Below are positions 19,455 to 28,990 of a DNA stretch of 64,000 nt, one piece after another (position 1 is the first letter of the stretch; each line of letters starts with the position of its first letter). Below the pieces are notes generated by a model. The model ran no database searches, was not told the DNA's origin, and worked only from the letters and a program-made list of their open reading frames with translations. Both the position numbers and the translations under genes were made by a program. Source of the stretch: Hyphomicrobiales bacterium (GTDB taxonomy: Bacteria > Pseudomonadota > Alphaproteobacteria > Rhizobiales > Rhizobiaceae); assembly GCA_900471515.1 (NCBI GenBank), contig UCFC01000002.1:62001-126000 (forward strand). The letters run 5' to 3'.

Positions 19455-20540
19455 TCAGCTGAGCCTTCTGCCTTCGGCATCGAAAGCCAGCATCTCAGGC
19501 ACTCTCAGCGAGAGGCTGATCTTCTCCTTCGGCTGGGGCCTGCTTTCGCGGCACTCGACCGTCATTTCCGCATTGGTCGCGGTCAGCACGTGAAGATATC
19601 CGGTGCCGCCAAGCTCCTCGGTAAACTCGGCAGTGACAGGCAGTACCAGGCCTCCGTTGCCAGAACCAAGCCCGATATGTTCGGGCCTGACGCCGATATT
19701 GATGGCTGCGCCCTCGGCAACAGGCGTGCGCGTCGGCAGATCGAAAACCTGGCCCGGCGCGTCATCGAGCTCGATCCGTGCCGAACCCTGGCCGGCAACG
19801 ATGACCTTGCCCTTCAGGAAGTTCATGCCCGGCGAGCCGATGAAGCCGGCAACGAACATGTTCTGCGGATTTCGATAGAGTTCCAGAGGTGCGCCGACCT
19901 GCTGGACGATGCCCTGCTTCAGCACGACGATCTTGTCGGCAAGCGTCATCGCCTCGACCTGGTCATGGGTGACGTAGACCATCGTCGCGCCGATCTGCCG
20001 GTGCAGGCGGGCGATCTCCATGCGCATTTTCACACGCAGCTCGGCATCCAGATTGGAGAGCGGCTCGTCGAACAGGAAAACCCGCGGCTCGCGCACGATG
20101 GCGCGGCCGATCGCCACGCGCTGGCGCTGGCCGCCGGAGAGCTGGCTCGGCTTGTGCTGGAGATAGTCGGTCAGGCGAAGGATATCGGCCGCCGCCTTCA
20201 CCTTCTCCTGGATCTCCGCCTTCGGGCGCTTGGCGATCGAAAGGCTGAAAGCCATGTTTTCGAAAACGGAAAGATGCGGGTAGAGCGCATAGGACTGGAA
20301 GACCATGGCAACGCCGCGCTTCGACGCTTCCCTGTGCGTGACATCCTCGTTCTCGATGCTGATCTGCCCGCCGCTCGTTTCCTCGAGCCCTGCAATCATC
20401 CTCAGCAGGGTCGATTTTCCGCAGCCGGAAGGGCCGACGAAAACGGCAAACTCGCCCTGCTCGATCTCGATATCGACGCCGTGGATGACCGCAAACGACC
20501 CGAACGACTTCCTGACATCTTTCAGCTTGATTCCAGACAT
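19455..20540 (-). CDS. UgpC/MsmK-type sugar ABC ATPase
   Basis: A 361-residue ATPase of the MalK/UgpC group. It carries Walker A GPSGCGKST, signature LSGGQRQR, Walker B VFLFDEPLSNLDAELR and the switch histidine in VYVTHDQVEAMT. A C-terminal OB-fold regulatory domain (residues about 240-361, including IGVRPEHIGLG) marks it as the CUT1 type. The ATG at 20540 has GGGAGGA upstream. It lies between the GH51 enzyme and binding-protein genes, so the operon order is enzyme, ATPase, binding protein, permeases. Confidence 0.87.
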   Translation of the reverse strand: MSGIKLKDVRKSFGSFAVIHGVDIEIEQGEFAVFVGPSGCGKSTLLRMIAGLEETSGGQISIENEDVTHREASKRGVAMVFQSYALYPHLSVFENMAFSLSIAKRPKAEIQEKVKAAADILRLTDYLQHKPSQLSGGQRQRVAIGRAIVREPRVFLFDEPLSNLDAELRVKMRMEIARLHRQIGATMVYVTHDQVEAMTLADKIVVLKQGIVQQVGAPLELYRNPQNMFVAGFIGSPGMNFLKGKVIVAGQGSARIELDDAPGQVFDLPTRTPVAEGAAINIGVRPEHIGLGSGNGGLVLPVTAEFTEELGGTGYLHVLTATNAEMTVECRESRPQPKEKISLSLRVPEMLAFDAEGRRLS

Positions 20541-20602
20541 GTATCCTCCCGATAGGCAGGCCAGACGGGGCAGCCTCCTCCGCTGCCCCGATGGCAATCG
20601 GC

Positions 20603-22123
20603 TTACGCCGAAGCGACGGACAGCAGGACGAAATGATAGGATTTCGCCGGCAGCGATCCGGTGAGCCTGCCGTCGTCGGCAATCTGGAGGCCGGATCCTG
20701 CCTTCGGCACGATGCGGTTCTGGTCCTCGACGGAGTTGCGCGCCTTCAGGTCCTCTCCCGCCATCGTATGGTGCTGGAGGATCTTGGCGCCCTTGAAGCC
20801 CTGCAGGGCGACATCGAGATCGATCGCCTCGTCGAGGCTGCGGTTGATCGCAAAGAGCGCGATGCTCTTGCCGTCCTCCTGCAGCACGGCCGAAAGATCG
20901 AGATAGGGAACGTCCTGCGCCACATCGCAATCATAGGTCGGGCCGGCGGCCGAAACCGCAAGCGCGGTGCCGCGGCCGTATTTTGATGCGAACTGCAGCG
21001 GATAGTAGATCGACTGGCGCCAGGCCGGTCCGCCCGCCTTGGTCAGGATCGGGGCGATGACGTTGACGAGCTGTGCCATGCAGGCGATCTTGACGCGGTC
21101 GGAGCGGCGGATGAAGACGTTGATCAGCGAGGCGACGAAGATCGCGTCCTCGAGATTGTAAAGTTCTTCGAGCAGCGGCGGCGCTTCCGGCCAGTCCCAG
21201 TTCTTGTAACGCTGGTCGTCTTCCTTGCGGTCGTGATACCAGACGTTCCATTCGTCGAAGCAGATCTTGACGTCGCGCCTGGAGCGTTTCTTCGCCTTGA
21301 TATAGTCGATGACGCCGCCGATCGTGACGATATAGCGGTCGAGCTCCATCGCCTTGGCATAGTAGTTCAGCGTGTCGTTTTCCTCGTTGCCGAAATATTT
21401 GTGCAGCGAGATGTAGTCGACGCTGTCGTAGCTCGCATCGAGAACCTGCGCCTCCCACTCGGGATAGGTCTTCATCTTGTCGTTGGACGAACCGCAGACG
21501 ACGGTCTCGAGCGTCTTGTCGAAATATTTGAAAGCCTTGCTCACCTCGTTGGCAAGCAGGCCATATTCGGTTGCGGTCTTGTGGCCGACCTGCCAGGGAC
21601 CGTCCATCTCGTTGCCGAGGCACCAGATACGAACATTGTGCGGGTCCTTGTAGCCATGCTTGGCGCGCAGGTCGCTCCAGTAGGTACCAGCAGGATGATT
21701 GCAATATTCAAGGAAATTGCGGGCGTCGTTGAGGCCGCGCGAACCGAGGTTCATCGCCAGCATCATCTCGGTCTTGGCGAGCTTCGACCAGTCGGCGAAT
21801 TCGTTGACGCCCATCTGGTTGGTCTCGCGGGTCCGCCAGGCCAGGTCGAGACGCGTGGGGCGCTGGTCGCGCGGGCCGATGCCATCCTCCCAATGATAGG
21901 CCGAAACGAAATTGCCGCCGGGATAACGCACGATCGGCATGTCCAGATCGCGCACCATATCAAGAACATCGGTACGGAAACCGTTCTTATCAGCTTTTTC
22001 GTGACCCGGCTCATAAATGCCGGTGTAAACGGCACGCCCCATATGCTCCAGGAAGGAGCCATAGACACGCTTGTCGACGGTCGAGATCGTAAATTCCCTG
22101 TTGAGGGTCGCTTTAGCCCGCAT
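20603..22123 (-). CDS. GH51 alpha-L-arabinofuranosidase
   Basis: A 506-residue cytoplasmic retaining glycosidase of family 51 that removes terminal alpha-L-arabinofuranosyl groups. The acid/base glutamate is E172 in WCLGNEMDGPW and the nucleophile is E291 in ICFDEWNVWY, both in the expected context. The N-terminal catalytic barrel is followed by a beta-sandwich typical of the family. There is no signal peptide, so substrates must be imported first, which explains the co-transcribed ABC transporter. The ATG at 22123 has GAGGAAC upstream. It is the first gene of the operon, with the AT-rich promoter region beyond. The symbol abfA is often used, but this genome's naming is unknown. Confidence 0.88.
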   Translation of the reverse strand: MRAKATLNREFTISTVDKRVYGSFLEHMGRAVYTGIYEPGHEKADKNGFRTDVLDMVRDLDMPIVRYPGGNFVSAYHWEDGIGPRDQRPTRLDLAWRTRETNQMGVNEFADWSKLAKTEMMLAMNLGSRGLNDARNFLEYCNHPAGTYWSDLRAKHGYKDPHNVRIWCLGNEMDGPWQVGHKTATEYGLLANEVSKAFKYFDKTLETVVCGSSNDKMKTYPEWEAQVLDASYDSVDYISLHKYFGNEENDTLNYYAKAMELDRYIVTIGGVIDYIKAKKRSRRDVKICFDEWNVWYHDRKEDDQRYKNWDWPEAPPLLEELYNLEDAIFVASLINVFIRRSDRVKIACMAQLVNVIAPILTKAGGPAWRQSIYYPLQFASKYGRGTALAVSAAGPTYDCDVAQDVPYLDLSAVLQEDGKSIALFAINRSLDEAIDLDVALQGFKGAKILQHHTMAGEDLKARNSVEDQNRIVPKAGSGLQIADDGRLTGSLPAKSYHFVLLSVASA

Positions 22124-22177
22124 GGATGTTCCTCGTTTATTGAATTTGATTTTCGGGCACGCTAATCTGTTCGATTT

Positions 22178-22206
22178 TATTAATCAAGTATTTTGTTTCA
22201 TATCAA
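22178..22206 (-). promoter_or_regulatory. Candidate promoter of the GH51 operon
   Basis: On the minus strand, TTGATA (22201-22206) and TTAATA (22178-22183) are 17 nt apart in a markedly AT-rich stretch (22165-22230) upstream of the GH51 start. The -35 box is good; the -10 box is weak. Upstream of the plus-strand DUF982 gene I saw only its strong ribosome site. Confidence 0.35.
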
Positions 22207-22382
22207 AAAATCAGTTTTAGTATGACGTCGGAAACTCGAAACCCCATGAAAAATCAGGCATCCCGGTCGCGGTTTCCCGTCGCGGCCCGGCCATAAAGCC
22301 CAGATTAACCAACCCATCTCCGGCGCGGGAACCAAACTCCGCCCTGCCGCGTTGTGGGGCTCGCACAGGAGGAGGAAACCAG

Positions 22383-22625
22383 ATGCCAAACGAACAATGG
22401 AGCGAGCCGGTCGAAATCGAATTCGACAACGCCGGATCCCGGACCGTCAAAGGCCCGTTCGACGCCCTCATCTATCTTCACGACATGTGGCCGCGGCGCA
22501 CGGGCGCGAAATTCGTCAAGGCAAGCAACGCCTGCAAGGGCGCCATCGAAGGACGCGTCAGCCTGGAAGCGGCAAGGGAGGATTTTCTGGCCGCAGCCGC
22601 AGAAGTGAATGTGAGCCGGCATTGA
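22383..22625 (+). CDS. DUF982 family protein
   Basis: An 80-residue protein of the DUF982 family, which is largely confined to rhizobia and relatives and is usually present in many copies. Characteristic features are V(K)GPFDALIYLHDMWP followed by an ACKGAIEGRVSLEAAREDF helix. A strong AGGAGGAGG precedes the ATG. Its function is not known. It is not obviously linked to the divergent GH51 operon. Confidence 0.75.
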   Translation: MPNEQWSEPVEIEFDNAGSRTVKGPFDALIYLHDMWPRRTGAKFVKASNACKGAIEGRVSLEAAREDFLAAAAEVNVSRH

Positions 22626-22682
22626 GGCCAAAAGGGCAGACGCCCGGGCAGCGTCCAGCCAGGTTTTTCGGAGGCAAACGCC

Positions 22683-22925
22683 ATGCGCGCCTTATTGATA
22701 TCACTCCTGTCCCTGGCGGCGGTAACGGTTGCGACCGGCCCAGCCGTGTCTGCCGACATGATCCAAGGCTATGAACGGCCGGCTGCCGTCAAACATCGGT
22801 CGAGGCCGGTTGTGCGCGCCCATTACGCCGAGCGCCGGCGTCTCGACTGCAGCGATATGATTGTCGAATATCGCTATATTCCGCGCACGGAAACCGTGAC
22901 CGTGTGCTACCGCGTAAGGCGATAG
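22683..22925 (+). CDS. Small secreted hypothetical protein
   Basis: An 80-residue protein with a good signal peptide (MRALLISLLSLAAVTVATG, cleavage near AVSA-DM). The mature part is only about 56 residues, basic and with two Cys (CSD and VCY) that could form a disulfide. GGAGG lies upstream of the ATG, 57 nt after the DUF982 gene, so the two may be co-transcribed. I do not recognise the family. Its periplasmic or extracellular location is inferred from the signal peptide alone. Confidence 0.6.
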   Translation: MRALLISLLSLAAVTVATGPAVSADMIQGYERPAAVKHRSRPVVRAHYAERRRLDCSDMIVEYRYIPRTETVTVCYRVRR

Positions 22926-22971
22926 ACGTTTTTCGGACTGCCCTGACAGCCGAGCCGGCAGGAGGCGGCTT

Positions 22972-24606
22972 TCAGACCTGCCGCAATGCGCGCGCCAGGG
23001 CCTGAAGCTGCTTGAACCCGTCATAGCGCTTTGCATGAAGATCGGCGACCGCTCCTTCTGCGGGCAGATATGTCCGCTCGGCAGCGGAGAGCTTCGTCAT
23101 TGCCGCGCGCATGTCCGAAAACAGTCCTCCGGCGACGGCGCCGAGAATGGCGGCGCCGAGCAGGACCGGCTCCTCGGCCTTCGTTGCGATCACCGCTTTT
23201 CCGCTCGCATCGGCAAGCATCTGGCGGACGAAATCATGCTGGCCGGCGCCGCCGCTGATGACGATGTTCTCGATGATGACGCCGGCATCCGCCTGCGTGT
23301 CGATGATCTGCCGGAGCCCATAGCCGATGCCGAAGAGACCTGCGACATAGAGCGAGACCAGGCTGTCGATATCCCGCTCCATGTCGAGACCGGCGATGAC
23401 GGCCCGGGCATGGGGATCGGCAAAGGGCGCGCGGTTTCCAAGGAATTCCGGAACGACGTGCAGGCCGGCCGCGAGCTTGACGGCATCCGAAGAATGCGCC
23501 GCTTTTTGTGCGGCCATGTCGGCCAGAAGGACCGGCAGCGGAACGCCGTTGCGCTTCGACAAGTCCTTTGCCTCTGCAGCGGCAGGATGGAAAGACAGCA
23601 GCTGATCGATGGCGGCACCCGCCGCACTTTGCCCCCCCTCGTTCAGCCACATGCCCGGCACCATGGCCGAATAATAGGGACCCCAGACGCCCGGCACGAA
23701 AGCCGGCTGCGATGTCGATGTCATCGTGCAGGAGGAGGTGCCGAAAACATAGCCGAGATTGGCTTCGGGGCCGGCCCCGATGCCGACCGTTCCGATGCCG
23801 CCGGCATGGGCATCGATCAGGCCGGCCGCAACCGCCGTTCCGGGATCGAGGCCGAGTTCGCCGGCAGCCGCGGATGTGAGGCCGCGGCCAAGCGCGCTGC
23901 CGGGTTCGACGATCGCCTGCCCGATGCGGGCAAAACCCTCGTCTGCCAGCGCGCCGAGGCCGATCCGGTGGAAGTAGCTGGCGTCCCAGCGCTTCTCGTG
24001 GGCGAGATAGGTCCACTTGCAGGTTACGGTGCAGACGGAGCGCGACAGGTCGCCGGTCGCCCGCCAGGTCAGGAAGTCCGCAAGATCGAAGAATTGCCAG
24101 GCGGCATCGAAGACCTGCGGTCGGTTTTCCTTCAGCCAGAGCAGCTTTGGCGTTTCCATCTCGGGCGAGATACGCCCCCCGACATAGCGCAGCACGTCAT
24201 GACCGAGCGCGTTGATGCGCTCCGCCTGCGGGACGGCGCGGTGGTCCATCCAGACGATGATATCCCGGTTCGGATCTTCCGAAGGGCCGACCGGCAGCGG
24301 CCTGCCGCCTTCGCCGAGCACGACGAGCGAGCAGGTGGCATCAAAACCCAGACCGGCGACCGAGGCCGGATCGATGCCGCTTGCGGCAACGACCTCGCGG
24401 ACGGCGGCGCAGACTGCCGCCCAGATTTCGCTGCTCGACTGCTCGACGATCGAGCCCGCCTCGTGAAACAGCGTGATATCCCGCTTGGCCGATGCCAGCA
24501 TCCGGCCATCGAGATCGAACAGGCCCGCACGGGCGCTGCCGGTCCCGACATCGACGCCGATGACATGTTTGGCACCCGCTGGTGGCGCGTGTGAAGTGTC
24601 GCTCAT
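22972..24606 (-). CDS. FGGY-family D-ribulokinase
   Basis: A 544-residue sugar kinase of the FGGY family. The N-terminal phosphate loop is GVDVGTGSARAGLFD, and the substrate-side region includes WMDHRAVPQAERIN. The C-terminal domain has NIVISGGAGQHDFVRQMLAD. The long form with WMDHRA matches the ribulokinase branch rather than xylulokinases. With the ribitol dehydrogenase gene just upstream, the likely reaction is D-ribulose to D-ribulose 5-phosphate. The ATG at 24606 has GAGAG nearby; a TTG five codons earlier is possible. It is last in the ribitol operon, separated from the dehydrogenase by an intergenic palindromic repeat. Confidence 0.82.
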   Translation of the reverse strand: MSDTSHAPPAGAKHVIGVDVGTGSARAGLFDLDGRMLASAKRDITLFHEAGSIVEQSSSEIWAAVCAAVREVVAASGIDPASVAGLGFDATCSLVVLGEGGRPLPVGPSEDPNRDIIVWMDHRAVPQAERINALGHDVLRYVGGRISPEMETPKLLWLKENRPQVFDAAWQFFDLADFLTWRATGDLSRSVCTVTCKWTYLAHEKRWDASYFHRIGLGALADEGFARIGQAIVEPGSALGRGLTSAAAGELGLDPGTAVAAGLIDAHAGGIGTVGIGAGPEANLGYVFGTSSCTMTSTSQPAFVPGVWGPYYSAMVPGMWLNEGGQSAAGAAIDQLLSFHPAAAEAKDLSKRNGVPLPVLLADMAAQKAAHSSDAVKLAAGLHVVPEFLGNRAPFADPHARAVIAGLDMERDIDSLVSLYVAGLFGIGYGLRQIIDTQADAGVIIENIVISGGAGQHDFVRQMLADASGKAVIATKAEEPVLLGAAILGAVAGGLFSDMRAAMTKLSAAERTYLPAEGAVADLHAKRYDGFKQLQALARALRQV

Positions 24607-24689
24607 GGTCTCTCGATTCAAATCGGCAGTTTCAGGTTCTAGCGCATGTCCGTCTTCTTCAAATGACAGGCACGCTCTATCTCTTTGTT

Positions 24690-24750
24690 TTCACGCAATT
24701 GCACAGGCAAGACCGCTTCACGCTCCTGCCGGAATTGCTCTAGAGCAATC
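24690..24750. repeat. Rhizobial intergenic palindromic repeat fragment
   Basis: The stretch contains the perfect 16-bp palindrome ATTGCTCTAGAGCAAT (24734-24749). Before it comes CGCAATTGC and an imperfect complementary arm (ACCGCTTCACGC). This layout matches the common intergenic palindromic elements of Rhizobiaceae as I remember them. It lies between the dehydrogenase and kinase genes and could stabilise or attenuate the transcript. Confidence 0.55.
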
Positions 24751-24770
24751 CGCAACCGGCCCTGTCAACC

Positions 24771-25499
24771 TCAGAGGTCGACGCTGTTCGGCAGGATCAC
24801 AAGATCGCGGACGGTGACATTGCGCGGCCGCGACAGCATGAAGAGCACGGCATCGGCCACTTCCTTCGGCTGCATCAGGCTGCCATTGGCAAGCGCCTCT
24901 TCCATCTTGGCCTTCGGCCAGTCATCGAGGAGCGCGGTGACAACCGGCCCCGGAAGCACGGCGCCGACACGCACGCCATGCTGCGCAACCTGACGGCGGG
25001 TAGAATGGACGAAGGCCTGAACGGCAAATTTCGAGGCCGTATAGATCGGCTCCCAGACCACCGGCACGACGCCGGCAATCGAACTCGTAAACAGGATATC
25101 GCCGGACTTTTGCGCGATCATGTGCGGCAGCACCGCATGGACCGAGCGGAAGGCCGCATTGATATTGAGGTTCAGCATGCGGTCCCAGGCATCCGGATCA
25201 CCTTCGGCGACCGGGCCGCCGATATAGGCGCCGGCATTGGCGTGGAAAATATCGAGCCGGCCGGCCAGTTCCAGGATGCGCGGCAGCATGCCGGAGACTT
25301 GCGGGCCGTCGAGAAGATCGACGACGAGCGGCAGGGCGCCATCGCCGATTTCCTTGCAGAGCGCCTCGAGCTTGTCCTTGGCACGGTCGACGAGCACGAC
25401 GGTTGCGCCTTCGGCATGAAGCGTACGGGCGCATTCCAGGCCGATGCCGGACGCCGCACCGGTAACGGCGGCAACCTTGCCCTTCATGAGATCAGTCAT
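24771..25499 (-). CDS. rbtD: Ribitol 2-dehydrogenase (SDR)
   Basis: A 242-residue short-chain dehydrogenase that oxidises ribitol to D-ribulose with NAD+. It has the cofactor motif TGAASGIG and the catalytic Ser140, Tyr153 and Lys157 (YTASK). Long stretches agree closely with what I remember of the Klebsiella ribitol dehydrogenase, for example [19 protein letters not shown] and the C-terminal [19 protein letters not shown] ending. This makes the substrate call stronger than for a generic SDR. The ATG at 25499 has AAGGAG 7 nt upstream. It lies directly after the permease gene and before the ribulokinase. Confidence 0.85.
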   Translation of the reverse strand: MTDLMKGKVAAVTGAASGIGLECARTLHAEGATVVLVDRAKDKLEALCKEIGDGALPLVVDLLDGPQVSGMLPRILELAGRLDIFHANAGAYIGGPVAEGDPDAWDRMLNLNINAAFRSVHAVLPHMIAQKSGDILFTSSIAGVVPVVWEPIYTASKFAVQAFVHSTRRQVAQHGVRVGAVLPGPVVTALLDDWPKAKMEEALANGSLMQPKEVADAVLFMLSRPRNVTVRDLVILPNSVDL

Positions 25500-25524
25500 G
25501 CGAATACTCCTTGAGAATGGGTAA

Positions 25525-26780
25525 TCAGGCGCGGCCGTGGCTGACACGGGACCGGCGGGCAAGCGAATCGACGATGACGGCGATCGCGAGCACAGCGCCT
25601 GTGATCATGTAGCGAAGCGACGAGCTGAGGTTGAGAAGCGTCAGCCCGTTGGAAATCGCCTGGATGACGATGATGCCGAGCAGAGCGGAATAGGCGCTGC
25701 CGCGGCCGCCGAACAGGCTGGTGCCGCCGATGACCGCCGCCGCAATGGCGTTCAGGTTTACGTCGCCCGTGCCGGCCTGCTGGCTGGAGGAGGCAAGCCG
25801 CGAAGCCGAAAGAATGCCGCCGATCGTGGCAAGCGTCGAGCAGAGCACGAAGGCGCTCAAATAGATGCGGCGCACATTGATGCCGGCGCGGCGCGCAGCC
25901 TCGCGATTGCCGCCGACGGCAAACATCGAGCGGCCCCATTTGGTGCGGGTCAGCGCATAGTTCAGGACAACGGCGATGGCGACGAAGAGGCCGAACATCC
26001 ACGGCACGCCGCGGCCGAGATTGAGATAATAGACGGCAAATTCCAGCGCCGCGGTAAGGACGATGGCCTTGACCGCCAGGGCACCGACCGGTGGCGAGGA
26101 CAGGTTCGAGGCCTGTCGCCGGCCGCGCTTGCGCATTTCGTTGACGACGAGGATCAGGCCCGGAAGCAGCGCCAGCAGGTAGGACAGCCAGTCAGGCATG
26201 ACGAGGATCTGGCCGAAACGGACGAGCGGCGAGGCATAGGGCAGATTGATGCTGCCTGTCGGCCCGAGAATATAGAGCTGCATGCCGAGCAGCGCGAGCA
26301 GGCCGGCAAGCGTGGCGACGAAACTCGGCATGCCGAGCCTGTTATACAGGACCGCATAGAGCGAGCCGACGATAATGCCGGCAACGATCGCAACCAGGAT
26401 CGCGAGCGGGATTGGCCAGCCCATATTGACCCAGAGCACGCCGAGAATGGCGGAGGAAAGACCGCTCATCGAGCCGACCGAAAGGTCGATTTCACCCAGC
26501 ATCAGCACGCAGACGATGCCGAGCGAGATGACGCCGACGGTGGCGCAGTCGAACAGCAGGTTGACGAGGTTGTTCGGCGCGAGAAACACCGGATTGAGCA
26601 GCGAAAAGACCGTGGAAATGACGATCAGGCCGACGAAAACCGGCAGCATGCCGAGATCGCCCGAGCGCACGCGGTCGAAGAAGGCCTTGACCATGCCCGT
26701 AACGTTGTCGTCGTGGCGCACGCGCTCGTCGCTGCGGTCGAGGGCCGCCGGCTGGGGGATCGTCTCTGACATCTTCTGGC

Positions 26781-26784
<4 letters not shown>
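25525..26784 (-). CDS. XylH/RbsC-type sugar ABC permease
   Basis: A 419-residue permease of the CUT2 family with about ten to twelve spans and a central charged loop ([10 protein letters not shown]), which resembles XylH more than RbsC. The family region [17 protein letters not shown] is present, as is [20 protein letters not shown] near the C-terminus. The start codon overlaps the ATPase stop (ATGA), with GGGAGG 5 nt upstream. Ribitol or D-ribulose is the likely substrate because the operon encodes ribitol dehydrogenase and a ribulokinase. This is an inference from context. Confidence 0.84.
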
Positions 26785-27602
<818 letters not shown>

Positions 27603-27670
27603 GGGGCAGTCCTTCTTGCCATGGGGACATCCGGCCGCCACAGGTGCGGCCGGAGTTCACTCAAGCGCGT

Positions 27671-28717
27671 TTAGTTGGTGATGCCAAGCTTCTTGCAGCC
27701 TTCGGCATATTCGCCGGTGCAGATCTGCTCGGGCGTCTGGATCTTCTTGTCGAAGATTTCGGCCTTGATGTTCTCGGCGGTCACGACGGCGGGGACGAAG
27801 AGCTGCGACGGCGTATTGTAGAGCGTCGTCTTGGCCTCCGGCTTTTCGCCCTTGATCATCTGCACGGCCACGTTGGCGGCGGCGGCGGCGACGATTTCGG
27901 ACGGTTTCGAAATCGTGTTGTACTGGTCGCCGGAGATGATCAGCTGAAGGGCGGCGATCGTCGCGTCATTGCCGGTAACCGGCGGAACCGGCTTCACGCC
28001 GGCGGCCTTGAAGGCGGCGATCGCGCCGCCGGCCGTGCCGTCATTGGCGGCGACAACGCCCTTGATGTCGGCGCCGAAACGGGTGATCTGGCCGGCAGCC
28101 CATTCCTGCGCCTTCGGCGGCGCCCATTCCGGCGTGTCGTATTCGGCAAGCGTCTTGTAGGCGGATTCCTTCAGGCCGCGATGGATGCCGTCGCGGATCA
28201 GGCCCGCGGCCGCATCGGTCGGCGAGCCGTTGATCTCCAGCACGCCGGCGCCGTCAGCCACACCGGCGGCCTTCAGATGCTCGACCAGCGACTTGGCGAT
28301 CGCATAGCCGATGCCTTCATTGTCGAAGGAGACGTAATAGTCGGCCGGCTTGTCCGGGATCGGGCGGTCATAGGCGATGACCTTCACGTTCTGGGACTGG
28401 GCGATTTCGACGAGGCCGGCCGCAGCCGCGGAATCGACGGGATCGAGAACGACGACCTTGGCGCCCTGGGCGATCACCGAGTTGAACTGCTGCTGCTGCA
28501 GCGAGGCATCGGCGTTGGCGTTCTGGTAGATCACCGTGCACTTCGGGCACAGCTTTTCCATCTCGGCCTTGAAGCCGGGGAAATCGTGCTGCTCATAGCG
28601 GGTGGATGCCTGGTCGGGCATCAGGAAAGCGACGGTCGCAGCTTCCTGAGCCGAGGCGGCACCGGCAAGACCCATGAAAACGGTCGCCGACGCCATAAGC
28701 AAATTGCGATAATTCAT
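27671..28717 (-). CDS. XylF/RbsB-type sugar-binding protein
   Basis: A 348-residue periplasmic binding protein (family 4 fold, PBP1). It has a signal peptide (LLMASATVFMGLAGAASAQ). The mature protein opens with VAFLMPDQASTRYEQHD, and the sugar-site region includes AYDRPIPDKPADYYVSFDN. It resembles D-xylose-binding XylF in length and motifs. AAGGAGGAGAAA precedes the ATG. As the first gene of the ribitol operon it faces the divergent LacI-family regulator. Substrate is most likely ribitol or a related pentitol, from the enzymes encoded downstream. Confidence 0.85.
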   Translation of the reverse strand: MNYRNLLMASATVFMGLAGAASAQEAATVAFLMPDQASTRYEQHDFPGFKAEMEKLCPKCTVIYQNANADASLQQQQFNSVIAQGAKVVVLDPVDSAAAAGLVEIAQSQNVKVIAYDRPIPDKPADYYVSFDNEGIGYAIAKSLVEHLKAAGVADGAGVLEINGSPTDAAAGLIRDGIHRGLKESAYKTLAEYDTPEWAPPKAQEWAAGQITRFGADIKGVVAANDGTAGGAIAAFKAAGVKPVPPVTGNDATIAALQLIISGDQYNTISKPSEIVAAAAANVAVQMIKGEKPEAKTTLYNTPSQLFVPAVVTAENIKAEIFDKKIQTPEQICTGEYAEGCKKLGITN

Positions 28718-28899
28718 TTTCTCCTCCTTGGTGTGATTGAAACACAGGCCCAGGCATTGCCGAAAGCCGCTACGGTTCACCCGCTCGCCGCCACCCTCGC
28801 CGCCATGGAAACGACGAGCAAGGCGCCCCTGCGAAAGCACAGCCTCTCCGCAGCCTCTTGGAAATACCTCCCTGCACCGACTTTGCCAGTCGGCTTGTA

Positions 28900-28931
28900 T
28901 CATCGATTGCGCAAGCTTGCTCAATCGATGA
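28900..28931. promoter_or_regulatory. 32-bp near-perfect palindrome, LacI-type operator
   Basis: The sequence reads symmetrically from 28900 to 28931 with one mismatched pair (28910/28921). The outer arms are CATCGATTG and CAATCGATG and the core is the perfect GCAAGCTTGC. It lies in the 270-bp divergent region between the binding-protein gene and its LacI-family regulator. It overlaps an in-frame ATG at 28928 and so argues for a regulator start further downstream. Confidence 0.75.
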
Positions 28932-28990
28932 AGCATGAATTGCCACTTCTGCCGTTTGATGTCAAGTTACCCCAAACGGAGAAGGGCATT

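Noticed and set aside
27644..28990. Long N-terminal extension of the LacI-type regulator
   Set aside because: The extension would cross the divergent promoter and the antisense of the binding-protein gene. The helix-turn-helix begins near 29009, so a start at 28991 or 29000 is expected.
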